From a virus: a stretch of DNA of 22,047 bases. Position numbers and translations under genes: made by a program. The stretch is from the IMG/VR virus record IMGVR_UViG_3300035162_003131, positions 1-22,047 of that record, one strand, 5' to 3'. Shown in pieces: positions 6,302 to 15,097 of the stretch. How positions within the stretch are numbered: the first letter of the stretch is position 1; each line of letters opens with the position of its first letter. Under the pieces are notes generated by a model. The model had not been told where the DNA came from. It made no database searches and saw only the letters and a list, made by a program, of their open reading frames with translations.

Positions 6302-7046
6302 CTGGATACTTTCTATTTCTCACAAACTCTGGATATTTTTGTTGTACATAATGATATTCTCCTCTGTTCATCATCCAGTTTCCCTCTGAATGTTCAATTA
6401 CACAGTCATACTGCGATGTTGCCTGACTGCTCACCCTGTCATCATGTTCACGATTTGCAACCAATACGTCAGAAATAAACTTAGGCATTCCATTGTTCCA
6501 CCTCATTCTATGATAGAAATCAGTGTCAAGCAAGAGTTTTAAATTAGTATCAAACTCTACCTTACAATCATTTAGGAAAGAAACAACGGAGGGGCTACTA
6601 AGAAGGTTTCTACCTTCTAAAGTAGAGTCTGCCCATACCGGCATTTTCTCACTTGCATATTCACCATTTCTCAATTCACAGAAACCACTAAAGACCCACT
6701 TACACTCAGGGTCCTTATACTGTTCATTGATTTTCTCAAGAGCAGTATCATCTACAAATACATCATCAGAGAACATGACTTTGATAATTCTACCTTCACA
6801 ATTGTCCAGGGCAATGTTTATGTTTTCGCATGGTACATTACCCTCATATCTAACGTAAGTAAACTCAAAGTCGTCAGAGTATTCTTTACATACATCTAAG
6901 ATAATATCATTCTTACTCTGATCTGAAATAACAATATCAATATCATGAAAGGTCTGACTCTTGATTGATTCAAAGAGTTCTCTTAACCACTTAGGACCAT
7001 TCTCACCACGATCATGGCATGGGATAGCAATACTAATTTGCGACAT
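6291..7046 (-). CDS. Glycosyltransferase family 2 (251 aa)
   Basis: SIAIPCHDRGENGPKWLREL, then SIKSQTFHDIDIVISDQS, then the nucleotide-binding MFSDDVF (about residues 92-98) give a classic GT2 order: first strand, donor-binding helix, and a D-D in place of DXD. A later conserved WxFSGF and an acceptor-binding region with the His-rich RMRWNN complete the domain. It is a stand-alone cytoplasmic domain with no membrane segments, so it probably elongates a soluble or peripheral acceptor. Stop and start overlap both neighbours. GT2 enzymes use many donors, so the sugar is unknown. Confidence 0.88.
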   Translation of the reverse strand: MSQISIAIPCHDRGENGPKWLRELFESIKSQTFHDIDIVISDQSKNDIILDVCKEYSDDFEFTYVRYEGNVPCENINIALDNCEGRIIKVMFSDDVFVDDTALEKINEQYKDPECKWVFSGFCELRNGEYASEKMPVWADSTLEGRNLLSSPSVVSFLNDCKVEFDTNLKLLLDTDFYHRMRWNNGMPKFISDVLVANREHDDRVSSQATSQYDCVIEHSEGNWMMNRGEYHYVQQKYPEFVRNRKYPDEN

Positions 7047-7848
7047 CTAGATACTCCCATCCCTCTTGATAGATGTCCGTAGGATCCTCTCCATCGGGTC
7101 CAAACCATAGTTTAGGACCAATGACTCTATTATGCTTTGCCAACCATGCTCCCCACCAAGAGAAGGTGGAGTTAGCAATGATGCAGTAGTCGCACATAGA
7201 CATCAAACACATATCATGAACATTGTCGCTCTCAGAGATGAAGAATCTATCCGAAGCAAAAAACTCATGACCAAAGGCCCACATAGGATCATCAGTAAAT
7301 ACAAAGACTGGAATGTCTTCTGGTAGTTTAGACAGTGCCTCCTCATAGTAACTAATAGGAAGGACCGGATGATATGACGGTTTGATCAGATGATCTGTAC
7401 GTCGAACATGTAGAGAGATTGCCTCTGTATGTCCTTCATCAATAACAATCTCTTTCCAGATCTCGTCACACAATTTCTTTACATCATCACGAAACTCAAA
7501 GTCCTTACGAAGTTCTTCTTCTGCATGAAAAAAATATCTTTCAGACTGAAAGTAACCATATAGATTCACATTATCAGGACAAGTCTTTACAAGTTCTTTA
7601 TCATATCTAAAAGAACTCTCCTGCTTGTACTCAGCATTTAACATACCAATATTCTTAGCATCTGACATCTTGAATGCCATAAAAAGTTTATGCTGCTCTT
7701 CTTCGTCAGTGAACTCATCATCAGTTCTAGGCCCATCAGGAATAGTAAAGTCATATCCTCTCGCCTTTGCTACACCTCTCAGAGCAGCATACTGAAACAT
7801 CTGGTTGCCAAAGCGACCATTCTGTCCTAAGTGATTGTGTCCGATCAT
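7033..7848 (-). CDS. Second GT11 fucosyltransferase-like protein (271 aa)
   Basis: GRFGNQMFQYAALRG (residues 11-25) and LHVRRTDH (about residue 145) give the GT11 pair of motifs. The usual Gly of H-x-R-R-G-D is Thr here. The block NSTFSWWGAWLA follows near 225-237. It is clearly related to the protein at 4648-5499 but diverged, so the pair looks like an old duplication now aimed at a different acceptor. It overlaps the DUF5672 gene upstream by 4 bases and the GT2 gene by 14. GDP-L-fucose or another GDP-L-sugar is the expected donor by family. No donor synthesis genes for fucose (gmd, fcl) are seen in this window. Confidence 0.87.
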   Translation of the reverse strand: MIGHNHLGQNGRFGNQMFQYAALRGVAKARGYDFTIPDGPRTDDEFTDEEEQHKLFMAFKMSDAKNIGMLNAEYKQESSFRYDKELVKTCPDNVNLYGYFQSERYFFHAEEELRKDFEFRDDVKKLCDEIWKEIVIDEGHTEAISLHVRRTDHLIKPSYHPVLPISYYEEALSKLPEDIPVFVFTDDPMWAFGHEFFASDRFFISESDNVHDMCLMSMCDYCIIANSTFSWWGAWLAKHNRVIGPKLWFGPDGEDPTDIYQEGWEYLDVAN

Positions 7849-8546
7849 GATACTTCAACTCCTGGGGGAACTCTATAATGAAAACCAAATGGAATTACTC
7901 CTTCTGCTTCAGGTACTCTGGTTTCCTGTGAGAACCTGACAGCAACGTCAACGGGAGCATACTTACATCCCTCAGAATGAAAGATGTGACGATTATGTAC
8001 GCAAACGTTTCCGTCCTCATGATAGTTTACCACACCTTCTGGCATCCAATAAAAATCACTATTGTTTGTTTCCCAAGGAACTTCTACTTTAGTAGGAACC
8101 TCAAGAAACTTTTTACTTCTCAAAGAAAAACCACCATTACCTACACGATGATGATTGCCAAATGGATCAATATAAGCATCCTCAACATAATCCCATGGAG
8201 CTCCAATGTAATCGTATTCCAACCAAGTATCATCCCATTTGTCAGGAAACAATACAAATCCATCTGGTTGAACTAAGAGACAATGTGATGTATCGATGTG
8301 ATTGTGTAGATCATAAACAACATAATGGTTGTAGTCATTATAGTTTTTTATCTCTGAGACTGGTTCTTCTAAAGTAATACCCTCGGATTCAAGAGAAAGA
8401 TTCTTTTTGATCTGTTCCTTTGTCGTTATTAGTTTAACTTTACCAAACTGAATACCGCTCATACTAGTATAGACACCATTCAGAGTTCCTTTAAGGTCAT
8501 CTGTGGTGTCTATGGAAACTAAAGTTACATCAGGCAGATTTAGCAT
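7845..8546 (-). CDS. DUF5672 family putative glycosyltransferase
   Basis: The core HCLLVQPDGFVLFPDKWDDT, then YDYIGAPWDY, then VGNGGFSLRSKKFLE is the DUF5672 pattern. This family occurs in phage and bacterial glycan clusters and resembles GT-A transferases. The Asp-Tyr-Ile-Gly-Ala-Pro-Trp block probably lines the active site. I placed the start at ATG 8546 (MLNLPDVTLVSI, the usual domain start). The same frame also has ATG at 8555 and GTG at 8579, which would overlap the upstream gene by 26 or 50 bases. It has no clear ribosome binding site of its own, so coupling to the upstream stop at 8530 is likely. The catalytic role is known only by family context. Confidence 0.82.
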   Translation of the reverse strand: MLNLPDVTLVSIDTTDDLKGTLNGVYTSMSGIQFGKVKLITTKEQIKKNLSLESEGITLEEPVSEIKNYNDYNHYVVYDLHNHIDTSHCLLVQPDGFVLFPDKWDDTWLEYDYIGAPWDYVEDAYIDPFGNHHRVGNGGFSLRSKKFLEVPTKVEVPWETNNSDFYWMPEGVVNYHEDGNVCVHNRHIFHSEGCKYAPVDVAVRFSQETRVPEAEGVIPFGFHYRVPPGVEVS

Positions 8547-9468
8547 AATATTCATGAGCAAACTGTTTACAAGATTCACTTTGATAAAGATATCCTTCTC
8601 TATCTAACCATAACCATCGATCATCATTAACAATACTATCTTTCATTCTCCACCAACCATCAGAGCGTGACCAATCAAACCAATACATAGGAGCAATCAC
8701 ATTCTTTAAATTATCATTAGTCCAAATAGGCCAAAAAGCAAACGTAGATGCAGAGATAATAGCATACTTAGCAGTGTTTAGGATACTATAGTCCATTGAA
8801 ACTGGACCACCAGGATATACGTACCAACCAATATTTCTCTGATCTAGATCTTTTTCTTCAGCAACTGCAGATCCAACAACAGGAACTCCGGGAATCATTT
8901 GATTTGCAGTACCAGGATCATCAGTGACAATTACAAACTGAATATCTGAATTATTTTCACGCATCCTCTCCATTGCATTATGGTAATACTGAGGCGGGAG
9001 CATTGAGTGGCCTGTAGTGTAATCTCCACCGCGTAATTGAATTACACAAATATTATCAGAAGAGTAGTCTGTAACCTTGTACTCATCATTATATGTCAAC
9101 CAACTACAGATTTTATCTCGGTATGGTTCAATATAACTCATCCGTTGAAATGTTCCGTTTATATAAGTCCTATCCTCTAGTTCCCAAAGATTTTTATCTT
9201 CATCACCAATCTCACCAGGAGCAGAAGCATGATGAATCCACTCTTCTTTATAATAATTATCAAAGTCTTCATTAGGAGAGAAATCCTCATCCTGCTCCAC
9301 GTTAAGACTAATTTCTTTCCCCCAGTCCATATTCAAAAAAGGACCTCTCCAACCAGGAAAACTCACACCCCATTCATAACCTTTATGCTCTGCAAAAACT
9401 CTACAGGATACATATCTCCAAATCTGATTACCAAGACCAGCATGTTCATGAATACTTGCTGCTAACAT
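8530..9468 (-). CDS. Diverged GT11-like glycosyltransferase (312 aa)
   Basis: GLGNQIWRYVSCRVFAEHKG (residues about 11-30) is the GT11-type N-terminal motif, and VIQLRGGDYTTGH (about 142-154) aligns with H-x-R-x-G-D. The His is replaced by Gln and the second Arg by Gly. SASTFAFWPIW matches the third family block. At 312 residues it is longer than the two standard copies, with an acidic insertion near residues 60-95. The missing His may alter metal-independent catalysis or donor choice, so it may use a different GDP-sugar. It starts 2 bases before the stop of the methyltransferase gene region and runs into the DUF5672 gene. The assignment to the broader superfamily is safe, activity less so. 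Confidence 0.8.
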   Translation of the reverse strand: MLAASIHEHAGLGNQIWRYVSCRVFAEHKGYEWGVSFPGWRGPFLNMDWGKEISLNVEQDEDFSPNEDFDNYYKEEWIHHASAPGEIGDEDKNLWELEDRTYINGTFQRMSYIEPYRDKICSWLTYNDEYKVTDYSSDNICVIQLRGGDYTTGHSMLPPQYYHNAMERMRENNSDIQFVIVTDDPGTANQMIPGVPVVGSAVAEEKDLDQRNIGWYVYPGGPVSMDYSILNTAKYAIISASTFAFWPIWTNDNLKNVIAPMYWFDWSRSDGWWRMKDSIVNDDRWLWLDREGYLYQSESCKQFAHEYYAKSA

Positions 9469-9470
9469 TA

Positions 9471-10076
9471 TTATCTCCTGTGATATCGATTACTATACTT
9501 TTTTCGCAGGATGGTAAGACCATTGTGCCAAGGCAAGGTAGACCATTCCCAAAATTGTGGATTCAGTTCTGCAACTGCGCGGTATGGTCCTCCACCATCC
9601 CATTGAGGCCCACCATGAGCAATATCGCAGTGATAGAAAGGTTCAGTATTTCCATACATCAAATCATGCAAAAGAATAATGCTGCTAGGACCTACCAACT
9701 CATCCAACAATTCAAGTTGTTTCTTTACATGAGAATATGAATGCCAGTCATCTACAAAGACAACATCAATCTTGTGGTCTCTAGGCCACTCTTCCAGAAA
9801 TCTTATACTATCACTTTGAACAAATTCATAATGATTCCTATCATCAAAACCATTGACTATAGGAGTATACTCAGTCGGTTGATTGAGATCAACTGACCAT
9901 AGTTTACCTCCATTTAATTTTGCTGCCTGATACAAAGGTTCTGATGTATGACCTTCTCTTACTCCAAGTTCAACATATGTCTTACCTCTGGATGCAAGTG
10001 CCATTGCATAGATAGAGATTAAATGGCGGTCAGAATCCAACTCACCAGTTAAGGCCTTATCAATAAATTTATCCAT
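9471..10076 (-). CDS. Class I SAM-dependent methyltransferase (201 aa)
   Basis: YVELGVREGHTSEPLYQAA (about residues 35-53) is methyltransferase motif I, the SAM-binding Glu-x-Gly-x-x-x-G. Motif IV is VVFVDDWHSYSHVKKQLELL (about 111-130) and motif V is SIILLHDLMYGN. The Asp-Asp-x-His-x-Tyr and Leu-His-Asp pattern is that of the CmcI/Methyltransf_24 group, which includes small-molecule and sugar O-methyltransferases. It overlaps the exostosin-like gene by 8 bases. It probably caps or modifies a sugar made by its neighbours. The acceptor is unknown. Confidence 0.85.
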   Translation of the reverse strand: MDKFIDKALTGELDSDRHLISIYAMALASRGKTYVELGVREGHTSEPLYQAAKLNGGKLWSVDLNQPTEYTPIVNGFDDRNHYEFVQSDSIRFLEEWPRDHKIDVVFVDDWHSYSHVKKQLELLDELVGPSSIILLHDLMYGNTEPFYHCDIAHGGPQWDGGGPYRAVAELNPQFWEWSTLPWHNGLTILRKKYSNRYHRR

Positions 10077-11010
10077 TTACAAGCGCAAATCCATTTACAA
10101 TACTATCAAAGAAATCCGGAAGAGTCAATCCATCAAGACTCATTTCCTGGGCTTTCTGAAACAAATGATCATTCTCAATTAGAAGATCTTCTGTGACCTG
10201 CGAATATTTATCTACGAATAGGACAGGATAATCTTTAAACAATTCTTCCAGATAAGGATGTCTCTTCATAACTGGCACTCTCCTCATGTAAAGAACCTCC
10301 CAGTTGCGATGACAATCAATAGCATTTCCTCTAGGACAAATCATAAATTTTGATTGACTTAGATTATATAAAAAGACTGAGAAAGGAACTCTTTCTTTAT
10401 GAACTTCTGCCCAAGATTTTCCGCTAAAGTAATCTTTGATACCAACTCTTTCAGTATGAGAACTCTCATTATGACTAACATATAAAAGTCCCGGAGGATT
10501 TTTTGGTAATGATCTCATAGCACTTTTAATATCTTCATTCCTATTATCATTAAAGTGCATCTTCCTCTGCAATCCATATGGTGCAGGAATCACTTTGCCA
10601 CCAAAAGCAAGTGCATTGACTGCAGAAATACACAAGACGTTCTCGGGGATTGTATCAAAGATATGTTCATCTATTGGAGTGTCTTCAAGATTAGTGAAGA
10701 TAATAAACTTCATGTCTGGGAAATTTTTACACAAAGAAAGGAGATCGCTCTTCTCCATCATTGCACTCACAATGGGCCAATCTTCAGGTTTTACCTCTTC
10801 AATCTCTCTTTTATATAAACGAATATTATCAATAAACAAAGTCATATAATTCCTGCTTTTCTTAACCTCAAAGAGTTTATTAACAAACTCAAGATTCATA
10901 AGATTTGCATCTTTCATAAAGTGTGTATAGATATTTCCCCACTGACCTGCCTGGTCACCAAAAGAATAGTCACACAGATGAGATAATGATATACCTTCAA
11001 TCAGTTCCAT
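10069..11010 (-). CDS. Exostosin-like glycosyltransferase, GT47 type (313 aa)
   Basis: The C-terminal third holds FMICPRGNAIDCHRNWEVLY (about residues 222-241), then RVPVMKRHPYLEELFKDYPV and LFVDKYSQV. This is the donor-binding half of the exostosin/GT47 fold: an Arg-Gly-Asn in the loop, then the conserved Glu that contacts the nucleotide. The N-terminal part is less conserved, as expected of the acceptor half. The protein is soluble and lacks the membrane anchor of the eukaryotic enzymes. It overlaps the GT17-like gene by 10 bases. GT47 members transfer galactose, glucuronate, xylose or arabinose, so the donor is open. Confidence 0.82.
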   Translation of the reverse strand: MELIEGISLSHLCDYSFGDQAGQWGNIYTHFMKDANLMNLEFVNKLFEVKKSRNYMTLFIDNIRLYKREIEEVKPEDWPIVSAMMEKSDLLSLCKNFPDMKFIIFTNLEDTPIDEHIFDTIPENVLCISAVNALAFGGKVIPAPYGLQRKMHFNDNRNEDIKSAMRSLPKNPPGLLYVSHNESSHTERVGIKDYFSGKSWAEVHKERVPFSVFLYNLSQSKFMICPRGNAIDCHRNWEVLYMRRVPVMKRHPYLEELFKDYPVLFVDKYSQVTEDLLIENDHLFQKAQEMSLDGLTLPDFFDSIVNGFALVNG

Positions 11011-11861
11011 GGTTTAATAAACTCAGCATACTTCTCTTGATTTTTTACAATGTACTCTGGATAGGTATCATCTATTGGAACAGATTTGTAAGTCATTCCA
11101 CGATTGAGTGGATCAAGGCCTTGTTCTACTTTTTCTTCTGCATTGGAAACATTAACATCAGTGTTGTTTTCTGTATGTTCATACGATGCCAACTTTAATT
11201 TAAAGTTTTCTGCACTACCAAGAAAACTAAAGTGCCATCCTGCATCTTCAATCTTATGGGCATTAGCATGATCCTGACGATGCTGATCTATAGTAGTAGA
11301 CTTCAAATGCTTCCAGGTACAGATCCTAGACCCCATCCAATCCTCTTGGTATACAAAATTTAGTTTGTAGTAGAATGCTCGACAAAGAGCAACATAGTGT
11401 TGATTGGGATTGAACCAGTCACCCAAAAGAGATAAGACAAGAGGATTGATAATCTCATCAGCATCACTAGTAATAATCAAGTCATCATCCGAAGCTCCTG
11501 CTTTTTCAATACCAAAAGCACTATTGTTTCTATTATAGATTGCACGTTGAAATCGAATAGGAATATCAATAAATTTAGTTCCATATGGGTCCTTATCACT
11601 ATATGCCACATGATGCTTTGTCTTTTCCATCATATGACTAAAATCATTTGGAATTTCTTCAGTCACATGATGAATAATCTTATCATTAAATTTTCCAAAT
11701 AGATCTTTATTTTCCTGGTAGTATAAGGGTTTTTCATTACCACTTACAGTGAACGGCGATTCCGTAAGAACAAAATAATCCACAACATCATTTAGAATGT
11801 TCAATCGCATCTCTAAAAGTTCTAACTCGTTGAAGAAGATAAAGGAATCAAAAACTTTCAT
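11001..11861 (-). CDS. Glycosyltransferase family 17-like (286 aa)
   Basis: The start VFDSFIFFNELELLEMRLNI and VDYFVLTESPFTVSGNEKPL are diagnostic of GT17, the beta-1,4-mannosyl N-acetylglucosaminyltransferase family. Also present are FQRAIYNRNNSAFGIEKAGA and the metal-binding SDADEI (about residues 133-138). Bacterial and viral members are free cytoplasmic domains, as here, and usually lie in glycan clusters. They are expected to use UDP-GlcNAc or a related UDP-sugar. It overlaps the neighbours by 4 and 10 bases. The family call is firm. The bisecting-GlcNAc activity of animal members should not be carried over. Confidence 0.88.
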   Translation of the reverse strand: MKVFDSFIFFNELELLEMRLNILNDVVDYFVLTESPFTVSGNEKPLYYQENKDLFGKFNDKIIHHVTEEIPNDFSHMMEKTKHHVAYSDKDPYGTKFIDIPIRFQRAIYNRNNSAFGIEKAGASDDDLIITSDADEIINPLVLSLLGDWFNPNQHYVALCRAFYYKLNFVYQEDWMGSRICTWKHLKSTTIDQHRQDHANAHKIEDAGWHFSFLGSAENFKLKLASYEHTENNTDVNVSNAEEKVEQGLDPLNRGMTYKSVPIDDTYPEYIVKNQEKYAEFIKPWN

Positions 11862-12613
11862 TTAATTGTACCGTACATAATTTTTGGATTAGATTCTACA
11901 CCATGCTCACCATTAAAATCAATATCATGAGTATCTGACATAATTTCAATAAACTCTTTATGGGACATATTCCCATCATCCACATGAAAATCATTATGCA
12001 TCACATAAAACCTATCAGATTTTTTTACAAATTTTTCAATGTACTCCATCTGCGTTTCACGATCACACTCCGATAAAGCATAATTGCTAATGAATAAATC
12101 AAAGTTTTCATCAACTTCAATCTCTTCTCCACGATGAGAAAGAGTGGGTAAATTAAATTTTGACAAATATTTGCGAGAAAGTTCATTACACTCTTCCAAA
12201 TCAATCAAAAGGTAATTATCAAAATCAACGAAAGAACTAAGAACTTTACACAAGCCACCATATCCACCACCAACTTCAACAATAGATTTTATATCAGTAC
12301 CAAACTTATTAGTGATATCAGATACGTTCTTAATATATCTGATTGTTGTTGGCGACATAGAACCAACTCCAGGATAGTCAAACATAACTGGATTGCCAAT
12401 CATGTCATTCTTTTTAATTTCATCAAGTTTATCTTGATAGTCAATTTCAATCTCATCAAGATATAATTGACCTTCTTCTTGAGAAACATGTTCTAGAACA
12501 TGACGATATGCACTAGAACTTTTAAAATTATCAAAGTAATCTGAATTAACTGCGGCCGCATGGCATACCTGTAGATATGGCATGACTGCAGAATCTTGTA
12601 AAGTCCAACTCAT
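11858..12613 (-). CDS. Putative sugar O-methyltransferase (251 aa)
   Basis: SIVEVGGGYGGLCKVLSSFV (about residues 105-124) is the SAM-binding motif I in the form typical of putative sugar O-methyltransferases from LPS and capsule clusters. LLIDLEECNELSRKYL (motif II) and FDLFISNYALSECDRE (motif IV) follow. Upstream, MFDYPGVGSMSPTTIRYIKN is a family-specific block probably shaping the acceptor site. It overlaps the FkbM-like gene and the GT17-like gene by 4 bases each. Two such enzyme types so close suggest the glycan carries several methyl ethers, which often mask terminal sugars. Confidence 0.82.
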   Translation of the reverse strand: MSWTLQDSAVMPYLQVCHAAAVNSDYFDNFKSSSAYRHVLEHVSQEEGQLYLDEIEIDYQDKLDEIKKNDMIGNPVMFDYPGVGSMSPTTIRYIKNVSDITNKFGTDIKSIVEVGGGYGGLCKVLSSFVDFDNYLLIDLEECNELSRKYLSKFNLPTLSHRGEEIEVDENFDLFISNYALSECDRETQMEYIEKFVKKSDRFYVMHNDFHVDDGNMSHKEFIEIMSDTHDIDFNGEHGVESNPKIMYGTIK

Positions 12614-13290
12614 TTGTAAATAACCTCCTTACAATCTATACCCAACATAGTTTTATATGGTTTCCATCTTTCCTCTGGAACAACAGTAGGATCTACCCAC
12701 CAGTCTTCATAAGGATTTCCTTCAGTCATCACATTTTTAGCAACTAATTGATATCCATGTGATTTTAAAATACGTATTTGTTCATCCTGAATATCAGGTC
12801 CATCACGATAGACATCAGTCTCATATGTAATAACAGAATATCTATAATCTTTCAGTGGCATCACTTTCAAAGAATTTAAAGTTTGCTCAGCTGGATCAAT
12901 GTCAAGTTGAAGATAATCAATTTGCTTAGGATAATTTCTTTCTTTAAACAAAGATTCATAATCAAATATAGTTGCATCGGCACAGATACACTTATTTTTT
13001 CTCATGGAATTAAAAAATTCAACCTTTTCATCATCCAGTTCAAAGGATACTCCCGTCCAGTCAAACTCTGTTTCTAAAAGATATGTATTACTGATAACTC
13101 TCGGTTGATCTGCACCTAGTTCGACATAAACTCCGTTCTTTTTACCATCAAGCATAGACAGTACAAATATATCCTGCATCGATTGAGAATAGTTATTTGC
13201 AATATTTTTAGATCCAGGAAACTGATATCTAAGTTGATCAAAATCAGAATTAAAGTATCTGGGAGAGTTTGGCCATTTACATTCTTGCAT
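12610..13290 (-). CDS. FkbM-like methyltransferase
   Basis: GVYVELGADQPRVISNTYLL is motif I (about residues 53-72). WTGVSFELDDEKVEFFNSMR places the Glu that binds the SAM ribose, and IDYLQLDIDPAEQTLNSLK is the Asp-rich motif of the FkbM family. Known members O-methylate sugars or polyketides. I chose ATG at 13290, which has GGAAG 8 bases upstream inside the end of the epimerase gene. A TTG two codons earlier (13296) would overlap that stop and is also possible. The N-terminus (SQSMQDIFVLSML) matches the family's usual start. The acceptor is unknown. Confidence 0.82.
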   Translation of the reverse strand: MQECKWPNSPRYFNSDFDQLRYQFPGSKNIANNYSQSMQDIFVLSMLDGKKNGVYVELGADQPRVISNTYLLETEFDWTGVSFELDDEKVEFFNSMRKNKCICADATIFDYESLFKERNYPKQIDYLQLDIDPAEQTLNSLKVMPLKDYRYSVITYETDVYRDGPDIQDEQIRILKSHGYQLVAKNVMTEGNPYEDWWVDPTVVPEERWKPYKTMLGIDCKEVIYK

Positions 13291-13292
13291 AA

Positions 13293-14285
13293 TCAATTCT
13301 TCCAGTATTCATAGATTCCTTCTGTAACCTCATATTCCATATCCTTCACCTTTCTATTTGGTTGCTTCATTGCCCAGACAAACATGTCTTCAATTAACTC
13401 CTCTAGTTTAGTATCATCCTTAAACTTAAGCAAGTTCTTTGCCTTATCATGATTGCAATATGCGTGCTTTGCTTCATGTCTTGGTGGACCATGTTCAATA
13501 GGAACATCATGTCCATACTTCTTACCAATTGCTTGAACCGTTTCTGCAACTTGATTTAAACTAAAGTATTTGTCAGCACCAATGTTAAAGATTTCGCCAT
13601 CAAACTCATTTAATAAAATATCAAAGGGTTCCATATAGTATTGAATATCAGAAAATGCACGAGTCTGTTCTCCATCACCATAGACAAGGATAGGTTGACC
13701 ATTTAGAGTCTTACGAATAAAGATACCAATCACATTGCGATAACGATCCCAGATGTTTTGGTAGATACCTAAAACATTATGCGGACGGACAATATTATAT
13801 CTCAATCCAAATTGTTGATGAGCCATTCTCAAATCACACTCTACGGCATACTTTGCCATACCATATGGATCGATTGGTTGAGGTTGTTTGTCCTCTGTAA
13901 AAGGAGGTTCTTGTGCCCCATAGACGGCCATGCTGGAGGTAAAGATCATCTTTGTACCATAAGTGATACAAGGGTTGATCAAATTAGCAGAGCAAATTAG
14001 ATTATTTCGATAGTTGTAGTTACGAATAAACGGAGATAGTCCCTCTGCAGCATATGCCGCAAAGTGTAGAAGAACATTTGGACGATGCTCCTCAAATAAT
14101 TCTTCAACTTTTTTACGTCTTTCTAAGTTGAGTTTTACAAATTGAAAGTTTTCTCCTTTTGGAATAAATGCTTTATGACCACCAGACAAATCATCAATAC
14201 CTATGACATGGTGGCCATTTTCCAACAAATGACGACTATAATTTGCGCCAAGTAATCCAGCGCAACCTGTAACAAAGATCTTCAT
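13293..14285 (-). CDS. NAD-dependent sugar epimerase, UDP-glucose 4-epimerase-like (330 aa)
   Basis: This is an extended short-chain dehydrogenase. GCAGLLGANY (residues 7-16) binds NAD, Asp31/Asp32 in IGIDDLSGG picks the ribose, and SSMAVYG with YGMAKYAVE supplies the Ser and the Tyr-x-x-x-Lys catalytic pair. The order and length (330) match GalE-type epimerases that interconvert UDP-glucose and UDP-galactose or their GlcNAc/GalNAc forms. It lies mid-operon with 4-base overlap to the transferase gene upstream. By sequence I cannot tell it from UDP-glucuronate or dTDP-sugar epimerases. Its role would be to supply a donor for the neighbouring transferases. Confidence 0.85.
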   Translation of the reverse strand: MKIFVTGCAGLLGANYSRHLLENGHHVIGIDDLSGGHKAFIPKGENFQFVKLNLERRKKVEELFEEHRPNVLLHFAAYAAEGLSPFIRNYNYRNNLICSANLINPCITYGTKMIFTSSMAVYGAQEPPFTEDKQPQPIDPYGMAKYAVECDLRMAHQQFGLRYNIVRPHNVLGIYQNIWDRYRNVIGIFIRKTLNGQPILVYGDGEQTRAFSDIQYYMEPFDILLNEFDGEIFNIGADKYFSLNQVAETVQAIGKKYGHDVPIEHGPPRHEAKHAYCNHDKAKNLLKFKDDTKLEELIEDMFVWAMKQPNRKVKDMEYEVTEGIYEYWKN

Positions 14286-15097
14286 CTATACTCTAGAATA
14301 AATTTACGTTGCTCTTCTGTATTTTTCCAACTGCATGGAAAAACGGGAAGATAATTTTCCAATTCCATCACATGCACATTGACATTCTTATTGAATAGCA
14401 TACTATAATTTAGATGTTCTGTCAACAATAGATCTGTAGTGTATAAGTTCTTAAGCTCCGAAGAGCAAAGGGCAGCTGCCATAGCAAAAGTTCCTACACC
14501 AGACAATGCAATATTTTTTGCATTCATTAATGTTGCGAAGTCATCTGCAACTGTAGAAGATTGTATTCTAACTTTATCAATCTTTTTCAGTTCATGAATG
14601 ATGGGATTTTGTGCATCTGGTTCTGTAATTACAATAACATTATCAAAGGAATCAATTAAGTTTAGATAATAAACTAGAGGATTTGGAATATAATTCGTCG
14701 GTGGATCAAATATTCTATGATAATTATCCCCACTCCTGAGATGCATAACAATAGTGTCATCTCCAATAGTTTCTTTTTGAGGTAGATCTAGAAAAGGTGA
14801 TACAAACTTCCTACATGTTTCATGCATATGTTCATAAGCATATTCCTTAGTTACTCCAATCTCATTACCACCAACAAAACATGCGTTTTCGCAATGAACT
14901 AATGGTTCCCATGAATAAAATCTACCAGATACTTCAGTATCATTATTTCCAAATGATAAATCAAATTTCTTAATAATACTATGATCTAGTCTTTGAATAT
15001 ATTCTTGCTCATTAGTTTGTGCAGACATAATACAATTAGCAACCTGTTGAATATTATTACCCAACCGGCCAGACCAATGAGAAACATAATAACTCAT
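14282..15097 (-). CDS. GT11-like glycosyltransferase, fourth copy (271 aa)
   Basis: SHWSGRLGNNIQQVANCIMS (residues 6-25) is the N-terminal GDP-sugar binding motif with Asn-Ile in place of Gln-Met. IVMHLRSGDNYHRIFDPPTN (about 127-146) is the H-x-R-x-G-D block, and FATLMNAKNIALSGVGTFA is the third block. It lacks the Trp-Trp-Gly-Ala-Trp motif of the copies at 4648 and 7033, so it belongs to a different branch of the fucosyltransferase superfamily. Its start and stop overlap the methyltransferase and epimerase genes by 4 bases. A GDP-L-sugar is the likely donor by family, with the acceptor unknown. Confidence 0.75.
   Translation of the reverse strand: MSYYVSHWSGRLGNNIQQVANCIMSAQTNEQEYIQRLDHSIIKKFDLSFGNNDTEVSGRFYSWEPLVHCENACFVGGNEIGVTKEYAYEHMHETCRKFVSPFLDLPQKETIGDDTIVMHLRSGDNYHRIFDPPTNYIPNPLVYYLNLIDSFDNVIVITEPDAQNPIIHELKKIDKVRIQSSTVADDFATLMNAKNIALSGVGTFAMAAALCSSELKNLYTTDLLLTEHLNYSMLFNKNVNVHVMELENYLPVFPCSWKNTEEQRKFILEYR

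Noticed and set aside
10205-10212. GATAAATA late-promoter match
   Set aside because: It lies inside the exostosin-like gene, where it encodes conserved residues (Val-Asp-Lys-Tyr), with no gene start nearby. It is probably a chance match.
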